Positions 8,059 through 17,444 of a stretch of 44,919 bases of DNA are shown here, piece by piece. The stretch is taken from positions 1 through 44,919 of the forward strand of contig NZ_FOSJ01000018.1 in the NCBI RefSeq assembly GCF_900114235.1, in the 5' to 3' direction. This stretch comes from Marinilactibacillus piezotolerans. GTDB lineage: Bacteria; Bacillota; Bacilli; Lactobacillales; Carnobacteriaceae_A. Each line of letters opens with the position of its first letter. The stretch's first letter is position 1. A program made the translations under genes and the position numbers. The notes under the pieces were generated by a model. That model searched no databases. It was not told the DNA's origin and saw only the letters and a program-made list of their open reading frames with translations.

Positions 8059-10434
8059 CTATTTAAAAACAACATTCGTAGCGCCATTTCCTCCTTGATT
8101 TGCTGGTGCATCATTAAAAGATTTGACTTGAGGATGTTTCTTTAAATAATTTTGAACAGCTTTTCTAACTGCTCCAGTACCCATTCCGTGGATAACTGTT
8201 ACTTTGGGATAATTTGAGAGTATTGCCTGATCAATATACTGGTCTAATTGGTTCAAAGCCGCTTCCACTCTCTCACCTCTTAAATCTATTTCAGTCGATA
8301 CAGAACCCATGGAAGTTGATTTCAATGAAGTCTGACTGTAGTTTGGTTCTTTTTCTTGTTGAGTAGGTGTTAGATCGCTCTCATTAAGTTTCATTTTTAG
8401 CATACCCATTTGTACGACCCACTGTTTATTCCCGGATTTTTCAACTATTGTCCCTTTTTGGCCCAATGACTCTACTTGAACAGTGTCTCCTGGTTTTAGT
8501 TCTTTCTTACGTTTTTGTTTTTGTAATATTTTATTTTTCTTCAGATTTTCTTCTTCTGATTTTAAATTGGATAATTTAGTCTGTGCTTCTATAAACTCAT
8601 GCTCTTTAACCACAGATCCTTGTTGCCCCTGCAGCTGACGAACCCTTAGCTCTTCGATAATTTTTTCTGTGTCTTTTTGAGCTTTTTCTACGATTCGATT
8701 TGCTTCTTTTTGAGCTTTTTTCTTTAATTCTTCTTTTTCTGCTTCATATTCTTTAAAAGCATTTCTCAGTTCTTTATGCAAGGCTTGGGCATTTTTCAAT
8801 TCTTCTTGGACTTTAATCGTTTCCAGATTAGCCTGCTTTCTTTTGTTTTCAAGGTCTTGGATCATTTCATCCACACTCTGACTTTCCCCACTCATCAGTT
8901 GTCTTGCAGATTCAATAATCATATTATTTAATCCCAGTCTTTTAGCAATCTCAAAGGCATTACTGCGTCCGGGGATTCCGATTAAAAGTTTATACGTAGG
9001 ACTCAAGGTCTCTACATCAAATTCCATACTGGCATTAATTGTTTGAGGTCGATTATAACCATATGCCTTTAGTTCAGGATAATGAGATGTAATGAGTACA
9101 TAACTTCCTTTTGCAGCAATAGCATCTAGCATTGCAATTGCTAAAGCAGCTCCTTCTTGCGGATCTGTACCCGCTCCTAATTCATCTAGCAAAACTAAAC
9201 TCTGATCATCGATTTTACTTAAAATCTCAACAATATTCGTCATATGAGAAGAAAAAGTTGATAGACTTTGTTCAATTGACTGCTCATCTCCTATATCAGC
9301 AAATACACTAGAAAAAATTCCCATAACACTATGCTCAGCTACTGGAATCTGCAACCCTGACTGTGCCATTAGTTGAAGCAATCCTAATGTTTTGAGCGCT
9401 ACAGTTTTCCCCCCTGTATTTGGCCCTGTAATAATCATTGTCTGATATTCTTCGCCTAATATGATGTCATTTGCAACTACTTCGTTTTCTTCTAGTAATG
9501 GATGTCTAGCCTGTAAAAAGGAGACCGCATTATTCTCACTGATTAAAGGTTTGATTCCTTTAATTTCTTGAGCATATTTCGCTTTTGCGTTGATAAAATC
9601 TAGTAAAGTCAAGACCGTCATATTCTGATCGATTTCTGCTGTATGAGGCATGATTACATTTGTGATTTCAGCTAATATCTTTTCAATTTCGCTGCGTTCT
9701 TCACTTTGATACTGTTTTAAACGATTATTAAGATCCACAACACTTTGCGGTTCAATAAACAATGTTTGTCCCGTAGAACTCTGATCATGAACCACCCCAC
9801 CGAATGTAGTTCTATTTTCCTGCTTGACGGGTATAACATACCGGTCATTTCTCATCGTGATAATTGCATCAGTAAGAAACCTTGCCTGGCTTCCTCTTAC
9901 GATGCTTTCTAATTTTTGACGTACTCTACTTTCTGTCTGCTTTATTCCAGTTCGTATACCCCTTAAAGCTGCACTGGCATCATCAAGAACATATCCACCT
10001 TCATCTACGACAGAAAAAATGGCTTTCTCAAGTGGTCTTAATGCTATAAATTGATCACTGGTTTTATATAGTTGTTTTAACTCGATTTCATCTTCTTTTA
10101 GTTGTTCAAAAAACTGATCAATCTCGCGTACACTCTTAATTACTTTTCCAATTTGTGCAACTTCTTTTCCATTCAACGATGCTCCGATATTGGCTCGCTT
10201 CAGATGCGGTCTGACATCAATAAAAGGAGATAAAGGAATTCCACCTTTCATTCGTAAAATCCTTACACCATCATCTGTCTCTTCTTGCTTTTCTTTAACT
10301 TCATTATAATTTGAAGAAGGAGAAAGAGCTCGTATCTTTTCTTTTCCCAAATATGAAACAGCATGTTTAGATAGCTGATTGATTACTTTAGGAAAATCTA
10401 ATGTTTTAAATGACTTTTCAATTTTCATCTTCAT
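8059..10434 (-). CDS. mutS2: MutS2: DNA recombination suppressor / ribosome-collision ATPase-nuclease
   Basis: A 791-residue MutS2. There is a core region and clamp (about 1-320). The MutS ATPase domain follows with Walker A GPNTGGKT at 337-344, then ISDEQS-like and LLDELGAGTDPQEGAALA Walker B motifs. A long coiled coil (about 515-640) and a KOW-like beta region come next. The C-terminal Smr domain (about 715-791) contains IDLRGERVEAAL and VIHGMGTGAVRKAV. Family members suppress homologous recombination and in B. subtilis split collided ribosomes. Full length. GAGAGG precedes the ATG at 10434; the ATG two codons later is an alternative. Confidence 0.94.
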   Translation of the reverse strand: MKMKIEKSFKTLDFPKVINQLSKHAVSYLGKEKIRALSPSSNYNEVKEKQEETDDGVRILRMKGGIPLSPFIDVRPHLKRANIGASLNGKEVAQIGKVIKSVREIDQFFEQLKEDEIELKQLYKTSDQFIALRPLEKAIFSVVDEGGYVLDDASAALRGIRTGIKQTESRVRQKLESIVRGSQARFLTDAIITMRNDRYVIPVKQENRTTFGGVVHDQSSTGQTLFIEPQSVVDLNNRLKQYQSEERSEIEKILAEITNVIMPHTAEIDQNMTVLTLLDFINAKAKYAQEIKGIKPLISENNAVSFLQARHPLLEENEVVANDIILGEEYQTMIITGPNTGGKTVALKTLGLLQLMAQSGLQIPVAEHSVMGIFSSVFADIGDEQSIEQSLSTFSSHMTNIVEILSKIDDQSLVLLDELGAGTDPQEGAALAIAMLDAIAAKGSYVLITSHYPELKAYGYNRPQTINASMEFDVETLSPTYKLLIGIPGRSNAFEIAKRLGLNNMIIESARQLMSGESQSVDEMIQDLENKRKQANLETIKVQEELKNAQALHKELRNAFKEYEAEKEELKKKAQKEANRIVEKAQKDTEKIIEELRVRQLQGQQGSVVKEHEFIEAQTKLSNLKSEEENLKKNKILQKQKRKKELKPGDTVQVESLGQKGTIVEKSGNKQWVVQMGMLKMKLNESDLTPTQQEKEPNYSQTSLKSTSMGSVSTEIDLRGERVEAALNQLDQYIDQAILSNYPKVTVIHGMGTGAVRKAVQNYLKKHPQVKSFNDAPANQGGNGATNVVFK

Positions 10435-10469
10435 TCTATCAAGCCTCTCTAGTTTTTATATCCGTCATT

Positions 10470-10523
10470 AAAAAAAGTGTTGCTAGAAAAAAGCAGATTC
10501 GCTTTTCCTTTCTAGAGCAACAC
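10470..10523 (-). terminator. Terminator of the zapA-cvpA operon
   Basis: On the minus strand a long stem GTGTTGCT..TAGAAA / CTAGCAACAC (complements of 10511-10523 and 10477-10489) with an inner AAAAGC/GCTTTT stem, followed by seven T. It separates cvpA from mutS2. Confidence 0.85.
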
Positions 10524-10574
10524 CATTCTTTATTTAACCTTGATGTTTAATATTACTTTAAACGACCATAAGTT

Positions 10575-11150
10575 TTATTCTTCAACACCGTCTTCTTGAA
10601 TGCCTTCTTCGATCCACCAGTTATATAGATCAGTGGACAATTCCGGTGTTTCTGAAACTATTGTTCTTGCAAGTACACTAGACTCAAATTGGTTTTGAAT
10701 CATCTGGATTGGAATCGTTGATAACAAGAATAAAATCAGAAAAACTCCAACATATTCAACGATAAAGCCAACGATTGCTCCACCAATTGCATTCACTTGT
10801 TTCAGCACTGGAATTTCAGTTAAAAAGTTCAGCAGTCCTCCAACAAATCTAGTAATGATCCACCCAATGAATAGAATACCAATAAATGCAACACCATTAT
10901 AGAATCCCTGATCTAAATTAAAAATGAATTCTTTTCCATAAAGTACGAAAGGACTTGTCTCTGATGATCCGGGACTAGGGTAAGGAACCATCATTTCAAC
11001 CAGATCACTTATTTGCTGATAATATTCTAAGGCAAAATAAAAAGAGATTGCATATCCAATTGTCAAAACTAACTGTAATATCAGTCCTCTTTTAAACCCA
11101 CTATATAAAGATAATAATAATAATACGAGAATGATTAATGTTAATAACAT
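10575..11150 (-). CDS. cvpA: CvpA family membrane protein
   Basis: A 191-residue CvpA-family membrane protein with four hydrophobic segments (about 2-35, 70-95, 100-118 and 122-148). In Firmicutes the gene usually sits between zapA and mutS2, exactly as here. The precise function is unclear; in enterobacteria CvpA affects colicin V production and bile resistance. It starts 30 bases after zapA with AGGAG before the ATG at 11150. The tail is acidic (EEGIQEDGVEE). Confidence 0.86.
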   Translation of the reverse strand: MLLTLIILVLLLLSLYSGFKRGLILQLVLTIGYAISFYFALEYYQQISDLVEMMVPYPSPGSSETSPFVLYGKEFIFNLDQGFYNGVAFIGILFIGWIITRFVGGLLNFLTEIPVLKQVNAIGGAIVGFIVEYVGVFLILFLLSTIPIQMIQNQFESSVLARTIVSETPELSTDLYNWWIEEGIQEDGVEE

Positions 11151-11180
11151 TTTTTGCTCCTTAATGGCTATTTATTTAAT

Positions 11181-11447
11181 TTATGAAAGTTTTTCTTCCA
11201 ACTCTTTGATTCGTTCTTCAAGCTTAATCATTTTCTTCTTCATTTCTAACTGATCGGAAACTGCATTGATAGCCATCAACATTGCTCTTTTTTCTGAGTC
11301 TAGTCCTTTAGTCATTTTCTGAAGTTGAGTCATTTGTTCATCTACTGTCTGTGCTACTACTTGCATATGTTTTTCTGAACGAGGACCAACTATTGTATAA
11401 GTTTCCCCTGCTATTTTTGCTTTAAACCTTCTTTTTTCATCAGGCAT
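11181..11447 (-). CDS. zapA: Cell division protein ZapA
   Basis: An 88-residue ZapA, which bundles FtsZ filaments at midcell. It has an N-terminal small alpha/beta head (RRFKAKIAGETYTIVGPRSEKHMQVVAQTVDEQM) and a C-terminal coiled coil (about 60-88). Length fits the family. AGGAGG lies seven bases before the ATG at 11447. First gene of the zapA-cvpA pair. A TATAAT lies about 35 bases upstream on the minus strand but its -35 is poor. Confidence 0.9.
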   Translation of the reverse strand: MPDEKRRFKAKIAGETYTIVGPRSEKHMQVVAQTVDEQMTQLQKMTKGLDSEKRAMLMAINAVSDQLEMKKKMIKLEERIKELEEKLS

Positions 11448-11579
11448 ACATCAGCCTCCTAGATATGCAAATTCTATATTATAATAACATGAAAAAATAA
11501 TTCTTGCATCATTTGGTGACCGTTTTCTAATGTTGCTGGTAGGTCTCAGTGAATCCTGCTATTTTTTTATTATTTTGCC

Positions 11580-11616
11580 ACAAAAAAAGGGCTCTTATTT
11601 GAGAGCCCTTTTTTTG
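11580..11616 (-). terminator. Terminator of pheST
   Basis: GGGCTCT/AGAGCCC hairpin (11589-11595, 11602-11608) flanked by A7 and T8 runs, 30 bases after the pheT stop. It reads as a terminator on either strand. Confidence 0.85.
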
Positions 11617-11645
11617 TATAAATCCAGCTAGATAATTAATCTGTT

Positions 11646-14063
11646 TTATCTTATTTCTGCATCAAGATCTTTCTGCAAAGCTTCCTTCACTTTCTCAAAA
11701 TCTTTATTTACTTCTTCTTCTTTCAATGTTGCTTCCGGGTTCAAATAGGCTAATGAATAAGCAATTGACTTTTTACCAGGTTGGATATGTTCCCCTTGAT
11801 ATAGATCAAACAGACGAACTTGTTGTAACCATTTCCCGCCATTTGATTTGATTACATTCATAACCTCTTTATGACTAACAGATTCTTGAACCAGCAATGC
11901 AATATCGCGTGAAGTTCCTGGATATTTTGGAATAGCTTCATAAAGTACAGAATTTTTTTCTGCTTTAACAAGTGCATCTATATTTAATTCAAAAACATAC
12001 GTATCTTCTAAATCAAATAAGTGTGTAACTTGAGGATGAATCTGACCAATCAACCCAATCTTTTTCTCTCCCAGATAAATTGCAGCGGTACGACCAGGAT
12101 GCAAATCGTCAAATGAGCTGGTTGCCACATATTGAATGGTCTCTTTAATTCCGATAGTTTCAAGTAATTCTTCAACAATCCCTTTTAATGAATAGAAATC
12201 AACTGGTTTAGCAGAATCCGACCATGTTTTTTCTGCTAAATCCCCTGATAATAAACCGGCAACATGTTCCTCTTCTAACGGTAAGGTTCCAGTTTGATTG
12301 TCATAAAAAACATGTCCTACTTCGTAAAGAGCAATATTTTTTGCTTGTCTTGCTGCATTATATGCCGCATTATCCACTAATCCACTGATCAGGCTTAATC
12401 TCAGTGTCTGGTGTTCTTCACTCATTGGCCAGTCCAGATTAGTCGTTGCTGATCGTTTCAGACTGAATCTTTTTGCTTTTTCAGGTGTCGTTAGAGCATA
12501 GCTGATTGTTTGCGCTAATCCACTGCCTTCTAAAAATCTATGAATAAAGCGTGTCAACCGTTGCTTATCATCTAATTCGCCTGGAGTTGACTCCATTACC
12601 GGCAAGGTCGACGGTATATTGTTATACCCATATACTCGTGCAACTTCCTCAAGCAAGTCAGCTTCAATTGAAATGTCCCATCTTCGAAGCGGAACCGAAA
12701 CAGTAAATTTATCTTCAGTCAGTGTATATTCAAATTGCAAACGTGCAAATACAGAAGCAACTTCTTCTAATGAAAGTCTGGTTCCTAATACATGGTTGAT
12801 TCTTTCCAGTGTAATAGACACTCTTTTTTCTAAAGGATCAGTAGATTCGATTTCAGCTATACCTGATACGATCTGACCTTCACTGATTTCGGCAATTAAC
12901 GCAGCTGCATGATCTAAAGCAGCTTCCACAGTTCCTAAATTCAATCCACGTTCAAATCTTGAACTAGATTCACTTCTCAAATTCAAAGACTGTGCTGTCT
13001 TACGTATCAATGAAGAAGCAAATACAGCTGATTCAATCGCTACTGTCTTAGTTGTTTGTGTTACATGAGAATTCTGTCCACCCATAACCCCAGCCAGTGC
13101 CACTGGCTGCTGTCCGTTAGTGACAACAAGATTTTCTTGATTTAATATTCTTTCTTGCCCATCAAGTGTTATAATTTTTTCATCTTGATTTGCTCTTCTG
13201 ACATAGATTTCTTTTGAGTCTAAAGCATCATAGTCGAATGCATGAAGCGGCTGTCCATATTCAAGCATAATATAATTTGTTACATCAACTACTGAATCGA
13301 TCGGTCTGATTCCCGCATTCATTAATTTTCGCTGCAGCCACAGTGGACTTTCTTTAACTGTTACATCTTTTACTATACGCAGCTTATAATAGGGTGTATC
13401 TTGTTTACTTTCAACTGAAACATCCACATAGTTCTCAATAGACTCATCCGCATTTTCGGATAAAGACATTTCTTTAAAATCTGGTTTCTGAGACAGAATT
13501 GTTCCTACTTCGTAGGCAACTCCTCGCATACTCATCGCATCAGCTCTGTTTGGTGTGATATCTAAATCAATAATGATATCATCCAGCCCTAAATATGATA
13601 ACGCTTCTTCTCCCACTATAGCTTCTTCTGGCAAAGTATAGATTCCGTCTTCTGTACGCTTAGGAATTACTGAATCTGAGAATCCTAGCTCATCTAATGA
13701 GCAAATCATTCCATTTGATACATGTCCTCTTAGCTTACTTTTTTTAATTTTGAAATTCCCAGGAAGCCTTGCTCCTGGTAAGGCGACGACTACTTTCTGG
13801 TTTTTGGCTACATTTGGTGCACCACAAACGATCTGGTAGAGTTCTGCTTCCCCTACATCCACTTGTGTAATATTTAAATGGTCAGAACCTTCCATTCTTT
13901 CGACTGAACGGACTTCTCCAACAACTAATTTTTTCAGACCTTCTCCTGGTACGATCAGACTATCTACTTCAATTCCCGTTAGTGTAATCTGATCAGCTAA
14001 CTGCTCTGGAGTTGTATTTTCTAAGTTTAAATATTCTTTTAACCAATTATATGATGCTTTCAT
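11646..14063 (-). CDS. pheT: Phenylalanine--tRNA ligase beta subunit
   Basis: An 805-residue PheRS beta chain, which with PheS charges tRNA-Phe. The N-terminal EMAP-like tRNA-binding domain spans about 40-150. B3/B4 editing and B5 domains fill the middle (AESAVFASSLIRKTAQSL and SSRFERGLNLG are visible). The catalytic-like core precedes a C-terminal FDX-ACB anticodon-binding domain (about 710-805, IPKYPGTSRDIALLV). Full length for the family. It starts seven bases after the pheS stop codon, so the two are co-translated. Confidence 0.96.
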   Translation of the reverse strand: MKASYNWLKEYLNLENTTPEQLADQITLTGIEVDSLIVPGEGLKKLVVGEVRSVERMEGSDHLNITQVDVGEAELYQIVCGAPNVAKNQKVVVALPGARLPGNFKIKKSKLRGHVSNGMICSLDELGFSDSVIPKRTEDGIYTLPEEAIVGEEALSYLGLDDIIIDLDITPNRADAMSMRGVAYEVGTILSQKPDFKEMSLSENADESIENYVDVSVESKQDTPYYKLRIVKDVTVKESPLWLQRKLMNAGIRPIDSVVDVTNYIMLEYGQPLHAFDYDALDSKEIYVRRANQDEKIITLDGQERILNQENLVVTNGQQPVALAGVMGGQNSHVTQTTKTVAIESAVFASSLIRKTAQSLNLRSESSSRFERGLNLGTVEAALDHAAALIAEISEGQIVSGIAEIESTDPLEKRVSITLERINHVLGTRLSLEEVASVFARLQFEYTLTEDKFTVSVPLRRWDISIEADLLEEVARVYGYNNIPSTLPVMESTPGELDDKQRLTRFIHRFLEGSGLAQTISYALTTPEKAKRFSLKRSATTNLDWPMSEEHQTLRLSLISGLVDNAAYNAARQAKNIALYEVGHVFYDNQTGTLPLEEEHVAGLLSGDLAEKTWSDSAKPVDFYSLKGIVEELLETIGIKETIQYVATSSFDDLHPGRTAAIYLGEKKIGLIGQIHPQVTHLFDLEDTYVFELNIDALVKAEKNSVLYEAIPKYPGTSRDIALLVQESVSHKEVMNVIKSNGGKWLQQVRLFDLYQGEHIQPGKKSIAYSLAYLNPEATLKEEEVNKDFEKVKEALQKDLDAEIR

Positions 14064-14069
14064 TATACC

Positions 14070-15116
14070 CTACCCTTTCACCTTGAATTGTTTTAAGAAA
14101 CGCTGATCATTTAAGTAGAAGTTTCTGATATCATCTACTCCATATTTCAACATTGCAATACGGTCTGGTCCTAGTCCAAAGGCGAATCCACCGTAGATTT
14201 CAGGGTCTACTCCAGACATTTTTAAAACTTCAGGATGTGTCATTCCGGCTCCAAGAATTTCTATCCAGCCAGTATGTTTACAGACATTACAGCCTTTTCC
14301 TCCACACTTGAAACAACTTACATCTACTTCAACAGAAGGCTCAGTAAATGGGAAATAGCTTGGTCGTAATCGGATTTCCCGATTCTCCCCAAACATTTTT
14401 TTAGCAAGTGTTTCAAGTGTTCCTTTTAGATCAGCCATTGTAATATGTTTATCAATTACCATACCTTCAATCTGATGGAACTGGTGAGAATGCGTTGCAT
14501 CATCTGTATCACGACGATAGACTTTCCCTGGACTGATCATTTTAAGTGGTCCCTTTGAAAAATCATGTGTTTCTAACGTTCTAGCCTGCAGGGGCGAAGT
14601 ATGGGTACGCATTAAAATTTCAGAGGTAATATAAAAGGTATCTTGCATATCACGAGCGGGATGGTTTTGGGGTAGATTCACTCGTTCAAAATTATAATAA
14701 TCCTCTTCAACTTCATTTCCTTCAACAATTTGATAACCCATTCCTAAAAATAAATCTTCAATCTCTTCTATGATCTGTGTGATTACATGGCTTTGTCCTT
14801 TTCTCGGTCTAATTCCCGGCAGCGTTACATCTAGTGTTTCTTCTGACAAGCGTTTATTCAATGCTTCTTTTTCAATCGTTTCTCTAGTCACTGCCATCTG
14901 ATTTGTCAAATTGTCACGTACCTGGTTAGCTAACTGTCCAATAATTGGACGTTCGTCAGCTGACAGATTTTTCATGCCCTTTAATACTTGTGTCAATTCT
15001 CCTTTTTTTCCTAAATATGACACGCGCAAAGTCTCAAGCTCTTCTAATGTCGAAACGGATTTGATCTCCTGTGTTGCTTTATCTGCTAATGCAGCTAATT
15101 TCTCTTTTAAGTCCAT
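14070..15116 (-). CDS. pheS: Phenylalanine--tRNA ligase alpha subunit
   Basis: A 348-residue PheRS alpha chain, the catalytic subunit of the (alpha-beta)2 class II synthetase. An N-terminal coiled coil (about 1-90) is followed by the class II core. Motif 2 region is [21 protein letters not shown], and [25 protein letters not shown] is the typical Cys-rich loop. Motif 3 is [20 protein letters not shown] precedes the ATG at 15116. Expression is set by the Phe T-box upstream. Confidence 0.96.
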   Translation of the reverse strand: MDLKEKLAALADKATQEIKSVSTLEELETLRVSYLGKKGELTQVLKGMKNLSADERPIIGQLANQVRDNLTNQMAVTRETIEKEALNKRLSEETLDVTLPGIRPRKGQSHVITQIIEEIEDLFLGMGYQIVEGNEVEEDYYNFERVNLPQNHPARDMQDTFYITSEILMRTHTSPLQARTLETHDFSKGPLKMISPGKVYRRDTDDATHSHQFHQIEGMVIDKHITMADLKGTLETLAKKMFGENREIRLRPSYFPFTEPSVEVDVSCFKCGGKGCNVCKHTGWIEILGAGMTHPEVLKMSGVDPEIYGGFAFGLGPDRIAMLKYGVDDIRNFYLNDQRFLKQFKVKG

Positions 15117-15169
15117 TGATGTACTCCTTTATTCTTTTTATGTATTTTTATTTTTACTTTTTTGTATAG

Positions 15170-15440
15170 AAAAAGACCTCATCCCAATATAGGGACGAGG
15201 TCAACACGCGGTACCACCCTTGTTTAGAGACGGACTCATCCAGACTCTACACTTTTGCATAACGGCGCATACCGAGATTCCTGTTATCTGGAAATCTACT
15301 TTAATAGATAGTTTATACTTACTATGAACTATCCAAGCGGTGAAAGTGAACTTCATCCCGTTTCCTATCCGAACATTTTCAGCCTATGATATTCGGTCTC
15401 TTGATATTTCACTGAACTACTCTTTTTCACCATAGTTTTA
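15170..15440 (-). promoter_or_regulatory. T-box leader sensing uncharged tRNA-Phe, upstream of pheST
   Basis: The conserved T-box core AGGGTGGTACCGCG is the complement of 15207-15220. It is followed by a terminator hairpin (complements of 15192-15202 and 15175-15185, GACCTCGTCCC/GGGATGAGGTC) and a T tract. In stem I the sequence GAAGTTCACTTT places a TTC phenylalanine specifier codon at 15350-15348, and AAGAGACCGA lies near the 5' end. Known mechanism: uncharged tRNA-Phe pairs with the specifier and T-box to block termination. Only about 30 bases separate it from the HxlR stop codon, and the promoter is not clear. Confidence 0.93.
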
Positions 15441-15472
15441 ATAGATTAAGTTATACTCTTAATTAAATTGAA

Positions 15473-15817
15473 TTAGGCTTGATGACATTCTTCTTCACTG
15501 ATCCATTCGTCCGCCCAGGATTGTACTTCTTTCATTACACTTTCCAGTGCAAGACCTTTAGTTGTTAAACAATATCCTGATCTAAGCTCACAATTTTCAT
15601 CCAACTCTTTAGTAACGATACCAGTTTGTTCCAGTTCTTTTAATCTTTCTACAAGGACACGATCACTTACTTCTGGAATGGATTGAGAAAGGTCTTTGAA
15701 GCGATGAGGACCTTCCAACAAAACATCGATTATAAGTCCGGTCCATTTTTTCCCTAAAATAGAAAAAGTTTGTTCAAATTTAGGGCAAATGATTTTATCT
15801 TGTGTTATTTCAATCAT
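15473..15817 (-). CDS. HxlR family winged-helix transcriptional regulator
   Basis: A 114-residue MarR/HxlR-type DNA-binding protein. The HxlR core is seen as CPKFEQTFSILGKKWTGLII (about 11-30), LLEGPHRFKDLSQSIPEVSDRVLVERLKELEQTGIV (the winged helix) and GYCLTTKGLALESVMKEVQSWADEW. One cysteine at about position 11 sits where redox- or electrophile-sensing HxlR members often carry theirs. No divergent target gene is present (mgtE is on the same strand), so its regulon is unknown. GAGGTG precedes the ATG at 15817. Confidence 0.88.
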   Translation of the reverse strand: MIEITQDKIICPKFEQTFSILGKKWTGLIIDVLLEGPHRFKDLSQSIPEVSDRVLVERLKELEQTGIVTKELDENCELRSGYCLTTKGLALESVMKEVQSWADEWISEEECHQA

Positions 15818-15848
15818 GTATGTTCACCTCTACTTTCAGACAATTAAT

Positions 15849-15878
15849 AGTATACCACCATTTTTTACTTATTGTAAG
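15849..15878 (-). promoter_or_regulatory. HxlR gene promoter with overlapping inverted-repeat operator
   Basis: On the minus strand TTACAA-17-TATACT (complements of 15872-15877 and 15849-15854). The -35 lies inside CTTACAATAAGTAA, an inverted repeat TTAC-N5-GTAA (complement of 15865-15878). Operators of this layout are typical of autoregulating HxlR proteins; binding is inferred. Confidence 0.5.
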
Positions 15879-15940
15879 AACATATAATTATTTTCCATAC
15901 ATTTTATCTATTTTGTTCAAAAATTGCAAGATTTTATTAT

Positions 15941-17302
15941 TTATAGATAGTTTATAAGAGAAGTTGCTATTGTAAAATACACAATCAGTCCCATTGTATC
16001 ATTCAACGTAGTGATAAAAGGTCCTGATGCAACCGCTGGATCTATATTGAACTTGTTGATAATAACTGGAATAACGGAACCAGTAACTGAAGCCAAACTG
16101 ACGGATAAGAAAATAGAAGCCCCAATAATAACTCCTAAAACAGGATTCCCATAAATGACCATAACAATTCCAATCATTACGACTGCTGCTAAAATACCGA
16201 TCATCATTCCAGCAGTAAATTCTTGTCTGACAGTTTTAAAAAAACTATCTTTATCTTTGTCATCAATCGTAAGATTTCTAACAGCCACCGCTAATGATTG
16301 TGTTCCTACATTCCCAGCAGTTCCCATGATCATTGGTATGAATGCAGCTAATATCACTACAGATTCTAAAGTTTCTTCAAAATAACTGATCAGACTGCTT
16401 GTAAGTAATCCTAAGAATAATAAAATAATGATCCAAGGTGCTCTAGACTTTGCAGCTTTGAATGGAGACATTTTTTTATCATCCGTTCCTCTGCGGATAC
16501 CAGCAAATTCATTAAAATCCTCCGTAACCTCATCTTGGATAACATCCATTACATCGTCAACTGTTACGATCCCTAACATAGAACCATCATAGGCTAGAAC
16601 AGGAAGCGCAAGTAGATCATAATCCTGTATGATTTGTGCAACACGCTCCTGATCTTCATCTACTCGTACAGAGACTACTTGAGAGTACATCAAAGATTCC
16701 ACTGTCTCTTCTTCAGAAGACAATAATAAATCTCTTAGTGAAAGTACGCCCAGTAAATGTTCTTTCTCATCTACCACATACAAATAATAAATTGTTTCAG
16801 CATGGTGTCCGATTTGACGCAATCTCCTGATAACTTCTTTAGTAGTGGCTTTATAATTAATAGAAATAAATTCTTTCGTCATGATCGAACCGGCGGTCTC
16901 CGGAGCATAGGAAAGTAATTCTTGTACTCTATCACTTTCTCGCTTATCCATCATCGATAACAGTAACTGATTATCTGTTTCATCACTATTTGTCAAAAAA
17001 TGAGCAACATCATCGGCCGCCATATGGTTGAATACTTTTGCCATATACTCATCAGGCAAGTATTGAACAGCATCTTCCTGATCTTCTGTATCCATCCATT
17101 CAAAAATCTCTGAAAATTCTTCTGGAGTAAGGAAATCAGCTATTTTCGCTTTTTTTTCCGGATATAATAGATGAAAGATTGCATGCTGATCTCTATCATG
17201 TAATTGTAAAAATAATTTTCTGAATTTTTCCCGGTCATTTTTTTTTGCTGCTTGAAATATTTTATTGTAATGTTTTTGTTCTGTTGTTTTAACTATTCTC
17301 AT
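15941..17302 (-). CDS. mgtE: Magnesium transporter MgtE
   Basis: A 453-residue MgtE-family Mg2+ channel. It has an N-terminal superhelical domain (about 1-130, with LLSMMDKRESDRVQELL). A CBS pair follows (about 135-255, with SIMTKEFISI and MLGIVTVDDVMDVIQDE), then five membrane helices (about 285-453). The pore helices include AAFIPMIMGTAGNVGTQSLA and GPFITTLNDTMGL, both family hallmarks. Acidic residues in the N and CBS domains gate the pore by Mg2+. The ATG at 17302 has no strong ribosome site of its own. It lies two bases after the stop of a 36-codon ORF with an excellent ribosome site, suggesting coupled translation. Confidence 0.94.
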   Translation of the reverse strand: MRIVKTTEQKHYNKIFQAAKKNDREKFRKLFLQLHDRDQHAIFHLLYPEKKAKIADFLTPEEFSEIFEWMDTEDQEDAVQYLPDEYMAKVFNHMAADDVAHFLTNSDETDNQLLLSMMDKRESDRVQELLSYAPETAGSIMTKEFISINYKATTKEVIRRLRQIGHHAETIYYLYVVDEKEHLLGVLSLRDLLLSSEEETVESLMYSQVVSVRVDEDQERVAQIIQDYDLLALPVLAYDGSMLGIVTVDDVMDVIQDEVTEDFNEFAGIRRGTDDKKMSPFKAAKSRAPWIIILLFLGLLTSSLISYFEETLESVVILAAFIPMIMGTAGNVGTQSLAVAVRNLTIDDKDKDSFFKTVRQEFTAGMMIGILAAVVMIGIVMVIYGNPVLGVIIGASIFLSVSLASVTGSVIPVIINKFNIDPAVASGPFITTLNDTMGLIVYFTIATSLINYL

Positions 17303-17304
17303 TA

Positions 17305-17415
17305 CTAGTCACTCATTTCATGTTTAAATTTTTGAGAAGACATACATTCTAGATGTCCACTTAACAAACTATGTTTTAATTCAAAGAATAATATCGAACT
17401 GGGAGCACTATCCAT
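17305..17415 (-). CDS. 36-codon upstream ORF of mgtE
   Basis: ATG at 17415-17413, TAG at 17307-17305, two bases before the mgtE ATG. A near-perfect Shine-Dalgarno GGAGGTGAGG lies at 17419-17428. The peptide begins MDSAPSSILFFELKHSLLSG and ends KFKHEMSD. It has one cysteine and one proline and no signal peptide. I do not recognise it. The strong start and the mgtE start without a clear ribosome site make a coupled leader peptide likely. A conserved small protein is the other possibility. Confidence 0.5.
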   Translation of the reverse strand: MDSAPSSILFFELKHSLLSGHLECMSSQKFKHEMSD

Positions 17416-17444
17416 ATGCCTCACCTCCAAAATTTAAATTACAA

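Noticed and set aside
17401-17430. M-box (ykoK) Mg2+ riboswitch in front of mgtE
   Set aside because: Only GGTGAGGC..ATGGA resembles the M-box core; the rest of the conserved bases and stems is not seen, and this stretch is a Shine-Dalgarno plus start codon.
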